Source of the DNA: Paenibacillus jilunlii
Lineage (GTDB): Bacteria; Bacillota; Bacilli; Paenibacillales; Paenibacillaceae
Assembly (NCBI RefSeq): GCF_900102965.1
Contig: NZ_FNGM01000001.1
Span: 186,001 to 250,000 of the forward strand
Direction: 5' to 3'
DNA length: 64,000 bases
Of this stretch, positions 41,750 to 49,266 are shown piece after piece. The position numbers and the translations under genes are program-made. Below the pieces are notes generated by a model. That model was not told where the DNA came from and searched no databases. It saw nothing but the letters and a program-made list of their open reading frames with translations. Positions within the stretch are counted from its first letter, which is position 1. Every line of letters begins with the position of its first letter.

Positions 41750-43927
41750 ATGAAGAAAAACAGATGGATAATGGGAGCCTTGCTAGTTTGGTGTCTGGTG
41801 CTAAGCTCATGGGACGGCAACACAGCACTGGCTGCAATGCAGAACATAGAAGCGGCACTGAATACATCCAAGGTGATCGAGTCAAGCTCTGTACCTTTAA
41901 CCGTGCTAACGCCGGAAATGGACCTGCCCTCGAACAAGGCTGTAATCACCTACGAAGCAACCCGGAAAGCTGCAAAGGAGAAGGCTGATCTCCTCACGAA
42001 AACTTACGGTACGAACAGCGTGCAGTACGCCATTATCGATCATGGCAGCATCATCGTATCCGGCCAGTCCGGCAAAAATGATGAGCAGGGACAGAAGCCG
42101 CTCACAAAAGAAACGATGTACGGGATCGGCTCGACGAGTAAAATGTTTACCACGGTTGCCGCCATGCAATTGGCCGACCAAGGGAAAATTAATCTCGATA
42201 CGCCGGTCGTCCGGTATATCCCCGAGTTTACGATGAAGGATGAACGCTACAAGCAGATTACGCCGCGCATGCTGCTGAATCATTCTTCCGGATTGAACGG
42301 ATCGTCGCTGACGAACGCCTTTTTATTCGAAGATAACGATACTTACGCCCACGACACATTGCTGGGGCAATTGGCCGGTCAGACCTTAAAGGCAGCACCG
42401 GGCGCTTATTCGGTATACTGCAATGACGGATTTACGCTGGCCCAGATTCTAGTCGAGCGAGTCAGCGGCATGGACTTTACCTCTTATATCCATCGATATA
42501 TTACGGAACCTCTGGGTATGGCCCATACGAAGACGCCGCTGGATTCTTTGAGCACAGCAAAGATGGCGGGACTCTATTATCCTGCCTACACAGGACAGCT
42601 CCCCAACGAGACAAGCAACGTGATTGGAGCGGGAGGCATATATTCCACGGCGGAAGACCTGGTTCGGTTCTCGCAAATGTTCACGGGGAAGGCGGAAGAA
42701 ATCTTGTCCGGTAAATCGTCGGCGGCCATGGCGCAGGACGAGTACAAGACCCCTTTGTGGCCTGAGGATGAGGCCAGCTCATTCGATTACGGATATGGTC
42801 TCGGCTGGGACAATGTCAATCTGTATCCTTTCAGCGAATACGGGATGAAGGCGTTGACCAAAGGCGGGGACACGATTCTCTATCACTCGTCGCTCGTTGT
42901 GCTTCCCGAACAGGGCATGGCGGCAGCTGTTATCACTTCCGGCGGGAGCAGTACGGCCGACCGGCTTATGGCGAACGAAATCCTGCTTCAGGCGCTGAAG
43001 GAGAAAGGGACGATTGCCGACTTCAAGCCTGAGAAGTCATACGGCGCGCCGGTAAAGGCTGATATGCCGGAGTCCGTGCTGCAGTATTCGGGAATCTATG
43101 GCGCGACTAATACAACGGTTAACATCGATATTACGAAAGGCGGCGTCTTGTCCATCGCTTCGGAGCAGTCTCCCGGAACTCCGGCTCAGACCTTCGGGTA
43201 TTCGGCCGACGGCACGTTCCGGAGTGCGGACGGGAATACGAAGATCAGCTTCGTGACGGAGGAGAACGGCCGCACCTACTTATGGATACGTCAATACGCT
43301 TCATTGCCGGGTCTTGGGCAAATGTCTGCATCCGTGTACAACGCCGAGAAGCTCCAGCCCCAAGAACTCCCGGTAGAGACCAAAGCAGCATGGATTCAGC
43401 GCGACGGCAAGAAGTATTATCTGCTGAATGAGAAGTATACGTCTCTCGTTTACATGATGATGCAGCCCATCCAATTAAAGGTGTCGCAACAATTGCCGGG
43501 GTACGTGTTGGATAAGCGAATAACAGGCCCGGATACAGCCGTCTCCGAATTGCAAATTCCGGGAATGAGCGGGCGTGATCTCTCAAGTTATACGTTCTTT
43601 ACACAGGACGGCGTTGAGTACCTGGATCTTGGTGGAAGCCTCTTAGTAAACGAAGCTGCCGTGAAGCCCATCTACATCGCTAAGAAGTCAATCGTTAAGA
43701 TTCCGCCCAGCGGACACGCCCGATGGTATACGATAAGCGACAAAGACGCGGGCAAGACCGTTAAGGTGAGCATGTCCTCGAACGCCTCCTTTGCTATATA
43801 TAATGCAAAAGGTACATGCATTTACTTCAGTGTCATCGGAGGCAAGGATAAGGTCGGACTGCCCGCGGGAGGATCGATTGTTTTCGCCGGAGATGCCGGC
43901 GCGAAGTTCGTGATTTCCGCGCAGTAA
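41750..43927 (+). CDS. secreted serine hydrolase of the beta-lactamase/PBP4* family
   Basis: 725 residues. A signal peptide (MKKNRWIMGALLVWCLVLSSWDGNTALA) precedes a class C beta-lactamase-like domain with the SxxK motif in GIGSTSKMF near residue 126 and the YxN motif in YSVYCNDG near residue 225. The C-terminal 270 residues form an extra beta-rich region typical of larger penicillin-binding-protein-like esterases, with unknown role. It lies 28 bp behind the membrane protein gene, behind GGAAGGAGAG, so it probably belongs to the GntR operon. Likely acts outside the cell on wall peptides or D-amino-acid substrates; beta-lactamase activity is not implied. Confidence 0.85.
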   Translation: MKKNRWIMGALLVWCLVLSSWDGNTALAAMQNIEAALNTSKVIESSSVPLTVLTPEMDLPSNKAVITYEATRKAAKEKADLLTKTYGTNSVQYAIIDHGSIIVSGQSGKNDEQGQKPLTKETMYGIGSTSKMFTTVAAMQLADQGKINLDTPVVRYIPEFTMKDERYKQITPRMLLNHSSGLNGSSLTNAFLFEDNDTYAHDTLLGQLAGQTLKAAPGAYSVYCNDGFTLAQILVERVSGMDFTSYIHRYITEPLGMAHTKTPLDSLSTAKMAGLYYPAYTGQLPNETSNVIGAGGIYSTAEDLVRFSQMFTGKAEEILSGKSSAAMAQDEYKTPLWPEDEASSFDYGYGLGWDNVNLYPFSEYGMKALTKGGDTILYHSSLVVLPEQGMAAAVITSGGSSTADRLMANEILLQALKEKGTIADFKPEKSYGAPVKADMPESVLQYSGIYGATNTTVNIDITKGGVLSIASEQSPGTPAQTFGYSADGTFRSADGNTKISFVTEENGRTYLWIRQYASLPGLGQMSASVYNAEKLQPQELPVETKAAWIQRDGKKYYLLNEKYTSLVYMMMQPIQLKVSQQLPGYVLDKRITGPDTAVSELQIPGMSGRDLSSYTFFTQDGVEYLDLGGSLLVNEAAVKPIYIAKKSIVKIPPSGHARWYTISDKDAGKTVKVSMSSNASFAIYNAKGTCIYFSVIGGKDKVGLPAGGSIVFAGDAGAKFVISAQ

Positions 43928-44094
43928 CGCCGCAATAGGTATTTCATAACTGGCTTAAGCTGCTCCATTTCTTTGTTAACGGGCTAACATAACCCAATAC
44001 AATCCACTTAGTCAAAATGTTAAGATTGGAAATAACAAACTGCTGGAAGGATTTTTACCACAGGTAAGCAGCGAATCTGGAACGGAGGGACAAA

Positions 44095-44547
44095 ATGCAA
44101 ATCCGAAAGTTAAATGCCAATGAAGTACCGCCATTTGAATTGCTGTTACTAGCAGATCCATCCCGAAAACTTGTGGAAGAATATCTTCAAAGAGGACAGT
44201 GCTTCATCGGCTCTCTAAATGACCAAATCATTGGAGTCTATGTTTTATTACCAACAAGACCCGACACAGTTGAATTAGTGAATGTAGCCGTTGATGAAAA
44301 GCATCAAGGCAAAGGAGCCGGAAAACAGCTTGTAAAGCATGCTGTACAAATTGCCGCTGAATTGGGGTATAAAACAATTGAAGTCGGTACCGGAAATTCC
44401 GGCATGGGGCAGCTTGCCCTTTATCAGAAATGCGGATTTAGAATAATTGGGATAGACAGAGACTTTTTTGTTAGACATTATAATGAAAAAATATTTGAAA
44501 ACGGCATGCAAGTTATAGATATGATACGACTATCACAAGATTTATAA
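44095..44547 (+). CDS. GNAT-family N-acetyltransferase, YvbK-like
   Basis: 150 residues with the acetyl-CoA-binding motif VDEKHQGKGAGKQLVKHAVQ (around residues 67-86) and a C-terminal LYQKCGFRI typical of the fold. The opening NEVPPFELLLLADPSRKLVEEYL closely follows the Bacillus YvbK family as I remember it. The natural acceptor is not known. ATG 44095 follows CGGAGGGAC. It is bounded by a hairpin shared with the convergent hisS gene. No neighbouring gene suggests a substrate. Confidence 0.85.
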   Translation: MQIRKLNANEVPPFELLLLADPSRKLVEEYLQRGQCFIGSLNDQIIGVYVLLPTRPDTVELVNVAVDEKHQGKGAGKQLVKHAVQIAAELGYKTIEVGTGNSGMGQLALYQKCGFRIIGIDRDFFVRHYNEKIFENGMQVIDMIRLSQDL

Positions 44548-44585
44548 CCGGCTGTTTATTCAACTAACGGATAACGTTAGTTCAA

Positions 44586-44640
44586 TGAAACAGCGGCAGT
44601 CTAGGACTTTATTTTATCGTCCTTGGCGGCCGCTGTTTCA
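44586..44640. terminator. shared hairpin between GNAT gene and hisS
   Basis: TGAAACAGCGGC (44586-44597) pairs with GCCGCTGTTTCA (44629-44640), with an inner AGGAC/GTCCT stem. It has no long T-run on either strand, so termination strength is uncertain. Confidence 0.5.
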
Positions 44641-44656
44641 ATTTCCAGATTCAGTC

Positions 44657-45931
44657 TTATTTTCTGATGACAGCAACGGCAGCTTCCACCGTAAGCAGCT
44701 CTTCGCTTTGCTGCCACATATCCTTGAGCCGGAGCTTGCCTTCAGCCGCTTCGCTCTGCCCAATCAGAATGACGTAGCGGATTCCCTTCGTGCTCGCTGC
44801 GGCCAGCGTTTTCTTCAGCTTGCGTTTCCCGGCATCCACAGCAGTACGGATGCCGGCAGCACGGATTGCAGCGGCTGCTGTCAAGGCCTGCGGCATACAC
44901 TCTCCGACGGGTATGACCAGCACCCCCGAAGCTTCCTCACGGATAGGCCGTTCGCCAAGCAGAGCCATAATCGACTCCATGCCGAAGGATATGCCCACCG
45001 TGGGATATTCGATGTCCTCACGCCCCACCAGCTTTCCGATGATTGAATCATATCGGCCTCCGCCGCCAAGGCTGGAAGTGTAGGCACCGGAAGCATCGAA
45101 GATCTCGTATACCGTTCCTGTGTAGAATGACAGACCCCGTGACAGAAATGGATCGAATACGCAGGTCTCCGCAAGTCCAATCTCCGCGATCAGCCGCTGC
45201 AGAGCCAGCACCTCCAGAGCACCCGGTTGCCCGCCCAGTCCATATTTCTCCGCCAGCTCTTCAAAAGATGGAGCATTCATGTTCAGCAGCTCAGCGAGCG
45301 CACTTACAGCAACGGGAACTGTTCCTTTCCCTTCAAGCTCTGTGAGCACGCCGCGGCTGCCGATTTTGGCCAGTTTGTCGAGCGTCAGCATCACTGAGAG
45401 ATGCTCCTCCGCTGGCACGCCGACGGCCGTCAGAATTTCCCCGAGAAACCGCCGGTTGTTCCATTTCACGATGACGGGAATCTCCAGTCTGCGGAAGGCT
45501 TCCGCCGCAAGCTGCATCAGCTCGGCTTCTCCCTGCGGGCCGGCAATGCCCACCACATCGGCGTCGCATTGCAGGAATTCGCGCAGGCGGCCTTTTTTGA
45601 CCGGGCCATCGCGGAATACCTTGCCGATCTCATAGCGCTTGTAAGGAAATTCAATGCCCGGATTCAAGGCGATCACTTTGGCAAAAGGAATCGTCAGATC
45701 GTAACGTAGTCCGAGCTGGCGGCCGCCTTGATCGGTAAGCTGATACATCTCCCGGAGAATCTCGTCGCCTCCCGCATATTTGGAGGTCAGCAGCTCCAGC
45801 TCATTCAGCAGAGTGGTGTCCATGGATTCAAAATCATAGAGTTCAAACAATTCGCTCAGCGTGGAGCGGACTCTCTGACGGATGGCCTGCTCCCGGCCGA
45901 AATAATCATAGGTTCCTTTAACGTTCTGCAT
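44657..45931 (-). CDS. hisS: histidyl-tRNA synthetase
   Basis: 424 residues from ATG 45931, which follows AAAAGGGG; the longer frame lacks a plausible start. Class II core motifs are visible: GTYDYFGREQAIRQ near the N-terminus, LRYDLTIPFAKVIA, RYEIGKVFRDGPVKKGRLREFLQCDADVVG (motif 2), the histidine-specific SRGLSFYTGTVYEIF, GGGRYDSIIG, and motif 3 as PTVGISFGMESI. The C-terminal anticodon-binding domain is present. It may be the main HisRS or a second copy; a partner copy is not visible. It is preceded by a His-codon leader peptide and terminator, so its transcription is probably attenuated. Confidence 0.92.
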   Translation of the reverse strand: MQNVKGTYDYFGREQAIRQRVRSTLSELFELYDFESMDTTLLNELELLTSKYAGGDEILREMYQLTDQGGRQLGLRYDLTIPFAKVIALNPGIEFPYKRYEIGKVFRDGPVKKGRLREFLQCDADVVGIAGPQGEAELMQLAAEAFRRLEIPVIVKWNNRRFLGEILTAVGVPAEEHLSVMLTLDKLAKIGSRGVLTELEGKGTVPVAVSALAELLNMNAPSFEELAEKYGLGGQPGALEVLALQRLIAEIGLAETCVFDPFLSRGLSFYTGTVYEIFDASGAYTSSLGGGGRYDSIIGKLVGREDIEYPTVGISFGMESIMALLGERPIREEASGVLVIPVGECMPQALTAAAAIRAAGIRTAVDAGKRKLKKTLAAASTKGIRYVILIGQSEAAEGKLRLKDMWQQSEELLTVEAAVAVIRK

Positions 45932-45969
45932 AATTATTAACCCCTTTTCCTTTTCAGCTCTGTACAAAT

Positions 45970-46001
45970 AAAAAACGCGCCGGACCTCGTGGTCCCGCGC
46001 G
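45970..46001 (-). terminator. attenuator terminator before hisS
   Basis: On the minus strand the stem formed by 45991-46001 and 45976-45986 (CGCGCGGGACC with GGTCCGGCGCG) is followed by six Ts (45970-45975), about 40 bp before the hisS start. A further hairpin lies upstream (46013-46049, CAGGGAGG with CCTCCCTG, enclosing ACGCAAAATGCGT) and could be the competing or pause structure. Confidence 0.82.
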
Positions 46002-46066
46002 CAAATATGCGGCAGGGAGGCCAAACGCAAAATGCGTCAGCCCTCCCTGGAAAATGTTCAGGAGTG

Positions 46067-46126
46067 CTAACGCTGCTTGTGGTGATGATGCCGATTCAGT
46101 ATGATAGTTATGCTGTTCATGAGCAT
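46067..46126 (-). CDS. hisS leader peptide with four consecutive His codons
   Basis: On the minus strand ATG 46126 opens a 19-codon frame, MLMNSITIILNRHHHHKQR, ending in TAG (46067-46069). The four histidines use CAT CAT CAC CAC. GAAAGGA lies 5-6 bp ahead of the start. It sits between the hisS promoter and the attenuator terminator, the arrangement of classical amino-acid leader peptides: ribosome stalling at His codons when His-tRNA is short would favour read-through. Confidence 0.82.
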   Translation of the reverse strand: MLMNSITIILNRHHHHKQR

Positions 46127-46155
46127 CAGATCCTTTCAAGGCTGGATTACAGCAC

Positions 46156-46184
46156 ATTATAGCGGAACGGGAGAAGTCGTGCAA
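46156..46184 (-). promoter_or_regulatory. hisS promoter
   Basis: On the minus strand TTGCAC (46184-46179), a 17-bp spacer, and TATAAT (46161-46156). Transcription would start near 46149, about 23 nt before the leader peptide start. Confidence 0.8.
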
Positions 46185-46234
46185 GGCCCGCCCGCAGATT
46201 CTATCATTTTGCAGAGCAAAGGGAGCATTATACT

Positions 46235-46897
46235 ATGAACGATACACAAATCATTACCGCAGCCGAAAAATTCGCCAAAGAGCAATTGGGCCGGGACACA
46301 ACCGGCCATGACTGGTTCCACACGGACCGTGTGCGCAATACGGCGGCGCTGATCGCAGAGATGGAGCAGGCCGATGTGTTTATCTGTACAATAGCCGCGC
46401 TGCTGCATGATGTGGCAGACGAGAAGCTGAATCCATCCAAAGAAGCGGGACTTCACAAAGTACATAGCTGGCTGGCCGGGCATCTAAGCGATGAAGGGCA
46501 GATCGGGCATATTATGCAGATCATTGAAACGATGTCTTTTAGCGGCGGAGGGGGCAAGCCCATGGCTACCCTTGAAGGCCAGGTGGTACAGGATGCGGAC
46601 CGGCTGGATGCGCTGGGTGCAATCGGGATTACGCGGGTGATGGTTTTTTCGGGAGCCAAGGGACGTCCGGTCTATGATCCGGAAATTGCACCGCGTGACG
46701 AATCTCTGCAGAAGGAGTACCGCGACTATTCCAAGGGAACGGCGGTCAATCATTTTTACGAGAAGCTGCTGAAATTGAAGGACTTGATGAATACATCCTA
46801 CGGGCGCAAGCTGGCGGAGGAGCGGCACGCGTTTATGGAGAGCTTTTTGGAACAGTTTTATAAGGAATGGAATCAAGGGAGCCGGAAGCTGTTATAA
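46235..46897 (+). CDS. HD-domain phosphohydrolase, YpgQ/YedJ-like
   Basis: 220 residues. The metal-binding HD signature is GHDWFHTDRVRNTAAL (His about residue 29) with LLHDVADEKLN (HD about residues 59-60), and a later DADRLDALGAIGITR. Family members hydrolyse nucleotide phosphates or pyrophosphate. The divergent hisS promoter lies just upstream. ATG 46235 follows AAAGGGAGC. Transcribed towards dbpA, about 80 bp ahead, with a small GCGGGAAATCCCGC hairpin between. The exact substrate is not deducible. Confidence 0.85.
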   Translation: MNDTQIITAAEKFAKEQLGRDTTGHDWFHTDRVRNTAALIAEMEQADVFICTIAALLHDVADEKLNPSKEAGLHKVHSWLAGHLSDEGQIGHIMQIIETMSFSGGGGKPMATLEGQVVQDADRLDALGAIGITRVMVFSGAKGRPVYDPEIAPRDESLQKEYRDYSKGTAVNHFYEKLLKLKDLMNTSYGRKLAEERHAFMESFLEQFYKEWNQGSRKLL

Positions 46898-46978
46898 TAT
46901 TAGAATGCACAAGATGGAAGGAACGCGGGAAATCCCGCTTGAACCGGAACAATCGGCATAGAAGAGGTTGACAACTAC

Positions 46979-48418
46979 ATGAGTGTATTTAGAGATTATG
47001 GCTTAAATGAAGAGATTATCCGCGCGCTGGATGTGTTGAATTATCTGGAGCCTACCGAGGTGCAGAGCAAGGTTATTCCTGTTGCCCTGAAAGGTCAGGA
47101 TCTCATCGTCAAGTCGCAGACCGGCAGCGGCAAAACGGCATCATTCGGCATCCCGCTCTGTGAACTGGCGGACTGGGCGGAGAACAAGCCGCAGGCTTTG
47201 GTGCTGACGCCGACCCGCGAGCTGGCCGCACAGGTTAAGGAAGACATCACGAATATCGGGCGCTTCAAACGGATTAAGGCAGTCGCTTTGTTCGGGAAGC
47301 AGCCGTTTGCCCCGCAAAAACAAGAGCTTACACAAAAAACGCATATCGTTGTAGGCACGCCGGGACGTGTGTTCGACCATATCGAGCGCGGCACGCTGCC
47401 GCTGAACCGGATCAAATATCTGGTGATCGATGAAGCGGATGAGATGCTGAGCATGGGGTTCATCGAGCAGATTGAGCAGATTATCCAGAAGCTGCCCCGG
47501 GAGCGCGTGACAATGCTGTTTTCCGCGACACTGCCGGATGCCGTGAAGAATCTGTGCCTGAAGTATATGAGCAGACCGGCAGATATTGAGATTGAAGCCA
47601 GTGGCATTACAACAGCGGCGATTGAGCATGCCCTGATTGAAGTTAGACAAGCTGCCAAGTTTGGGCTGCTGCTCGACCTGCTTACGGTGGAGAATCCGGA
47701 CAGCTGCATTATTTTTTGCCGGACGCAGGAGCAGGTGAATGATCTGTTCCGCGGCATGGCGGACCTGGAGTATCCGGTGGACAAAATCCACGGCGGGATG
47801 ATGCAGGACGAACGGTTTGAGGTGATGAACGCTTTTAAAAGAGGCCAGTTCCGCTATCTGATCGCCACCGATGTGGCCGCGCGCGGGATTGATATTGAGA
47901 ACATCACCCATGTGATCAACTACGATATTCCGATGGAAAAAGAGAGCTACGTGCACCGTACCGGACGCACCGCACGCGCCGGCAAAAGCGGCAAAGCCAT
48001 CACCTTCGCCACACCGAACGAGCACAAGTGGGTTGAGGAGATTGAGAGCTATATCGGATTCAGCCTCCCGGTGATGAAAGCTCCTTCGGAGGATGCCGTG
48101 GCTTACGCCAAGCCTGCATTTGAAGCGAAGCTGGGCAAGCAGCAGGTCCGCAAGAAGGGCAAGACTGAGGTCATGAACGAGGACATCATGAAGCTGTATT
48201 TTAACGGGGGCAAAAAAAAGAAGCTGCGGGCCGTCGATTTCGTCGGCACCATTGCCAAGCTGGAGGGGATCACCGCTGATGACATCGGGATCATCACGAT
48301 CCAGGACAATGTTACTTATGTTGACATCCTGAACGGCAAAGGCGCGCAGGTGCTGCAAGCGATGAAGGACACCACCGTGAAGGGCAAGCTGCTCAAGGTG
48401 CATATTGCGAAGAAGTAG
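46979..48418 (+). CDS. dbpA: ATP-dependent RNA helicase DbpA/YxiN
   Basis: 479 residues, the same length as B. subtilis YxiN. All DEAD-box motifs are visible: Q motif [10 protein letters not shown], Walker [39 protein letters not shown] and [10 protein letters not shown]. The C-terminal DbpA-type RNA-binding domain ([25 protein letters not shown] to [10 protein letters not shown]) directs such helicases to a 23S rRNA hairpin during large-subunit assembly. ATG 46979 has GAAGAGG-like sequence upstream. The 3' end is duplicated in tandem just downstream, without harming the gene. Confidence 0.93.
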   Translation: MSVFRDYGLNEEIIRALDVLNYLEPTEVQSKVIPVALKGQDLIVKSQTGSGKTASFGIPLCELADWAENKPQALVLTPTRELAAQVKEDITNIGRFKRIKAVALFGKQPFAPQKQELTQKTHIVVGTPGRVFDHIERGTLPLNRIKYLVIDEADEMLSMGFIEQIEQIIQKLPRERVTMLFSATLPDAVKNLCLKYMSRPADIEIEASGITTAAIEHALIEVRQAAKFGLLLDLLTVENPDSCIIFCRTQEQVNDLFRGMADLEYPVDKIHGGMMQDERFEVMNAFKRGQFRYLIATDVAARGIDIENITHVINYDIPMEKESYVHRTGRTARAGKSGKAITFATPNEHKWVEEIESYIGFSLPVMKAPSEDAVAYAKPAFEAKLGKQQVRKKGKTEVMNEDIMKLYFNGGKKKKLRAVDFVGTIAKLEGITADDIGIITIQDNVTYVDILNGKGAQVLQAMKDTTVKGKLLKVHIAKK

Positions 48419-48595
48419 GGTAGCGCAGTGGCGGGAATGAGGCAGAAGTAGGCAAGGAGAAGCAGCAGTAATTGACAAGTTGAAACTACGTGAAGGGCTG
48501 CTGAAGGTGCATCTTGCGAAGAGAGCAGGGGCGTAGCGGCGGGGATGAGGCAGAAGTAGGCAAGGAGGTAAAACAATATTAGGCAAGTTGAAACA
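48377..48595 (+). repeat. diverged tandem duplication covering the 3' end of dbpA
   Basis: 48377-48489 (which includes the last 14 codons of dbpA) recurs at 48490-48595. Shared blocks include GTGAAGGG, CTGCT.AAGGTGCAT, TTGCGAAGA, and the exact ATGAGGCAGAAGTAGGCAAGGAG and AAGTTGAAAC. The copy would still read VKGLLKVHLAKR in frame but has no start, so it is a non-coding fossil. Confidence 0.8.
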
Positions 48596-48640
48596 AGCCG
48601 CTGCATCGCCTTTTGGGCCTTGCAGCGGCTTTGTTTCAAG
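48591..48640 (+). terminator. terminator after dbpA and its duplicate
   Basis: AAACAAGCCGCTGCA (48591-48605) pairs perfectly with TGCAGCGGCTTTGTTT (48621-48636). Confidence 0.8.
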
Positions 48641-48649
48641 ATGTTCCCT

Positions 48650-48684
48650 GCTATAAATCATCCGGCTCTTTCTCGCTGAAACGG
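48650..48684. repeat. 35-bp dispersed repeat (copy B)
   Basis: Matches 39903-39937 at 31 of 35 positions. As in copy A, the terminal GAAACGG can pair with a downstream CCGTTTC (about 48751-48757), here closing a longer, imperfect hairpin. Confidence 0.6.
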
Positions 48685-48816
48685 TATCAGAAAGCGATAG
48701 TCTGTATCGCTGCTTCGGAAGCATAGGCTACTTAAAAAGGATAGCTAAGCCGTTTCTGTTTGTGTTAGACCATCCTATTACAACTCCAGCCGTAGGGAGC
48801 TAAGTGGAAAAAGTAA

Positions 48817-49236
48817 ACTTAATCCCGCCGCAATAAGCAATCGCGGAGATTCAGGTGGATAAAGTAAACCTAATTTGGCTAAAATACCCTATCGGGACTA
48901 AAGTGAGCCCAATTAGTGATACTTATTCCACCTAGTCTGCCCAACACAGGGGTTTTGAGTAAATTAGTGGTACTTTTTCCACTATAACTGTCCAGTGCAG
49001 GGTATTTTAGAAAATTTGTAATACGTACTTAATCCCGCCGCAATAAGCAATCGCGGAGATTCAGATGGGGAAATAAACCTAATTTAGCTAGAATCCCCTA
49101 TCGGGATTAAAGTGAGCCAGATTAATGATACTTATTTATCTTAAGTTGCCGAATACACGGGGAACAAATTAGCGGTACTTTTTCCATTTTAGCTGACCAG
49201 TACGGAATTTTAGCAAGCTAATGGTATTATTCCACT
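48817..49236. repeat. tandem repeat with an exact 210-bp period (two copies)
   Basis: The block ACTTAATCCCGCCGCAATAA begins at 48817 and again at 49027, exactly 210 bp later, and similarity continues through TAAACCTAATTT, CCCTATCGGGA, TAAAGTGAGCC, TGATACTTATT, ATTAGYGGTACTTTTTCCA and so on. GTGGAAAAAGTA (48804-48815) is the inverse of TACTTTTTCCAC in copy 1. No open frame is supported in 48640-49266. It looks like a genus-type intergenic repeat, not a gene. Confidence 0.72.
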
Positions 49237-49266
49237 GCTTTAACAAGCGGCAGATTAACGCTGTTA

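Noticed and set aside
41750..43927. Antibiotic-resistance beta-lactamase
   Set aside because: The size, long extra C-terminal region and family motifs fit PBP4*/esterase-type hydrolases; resistance cannot be claimed from SxxK and YxN motifs.
44790..45709. Plus-strand open frames over hisS
   Set aside because: They are shadows: hisS on the minus strand carries all class II motifs and a leader.
45932..46160. T-box riboswitch for hisS
   Set aside because: The leader is about 220 nt or less with no recognisable T-box sequence or specifier loop, whereas a His-codon leader peptide and terminator explain it.
48804..49236. CRISPR array
   Set aside because: Only two units of 210 bp, with no short direct repeats alternating with spacers and no cas genes.
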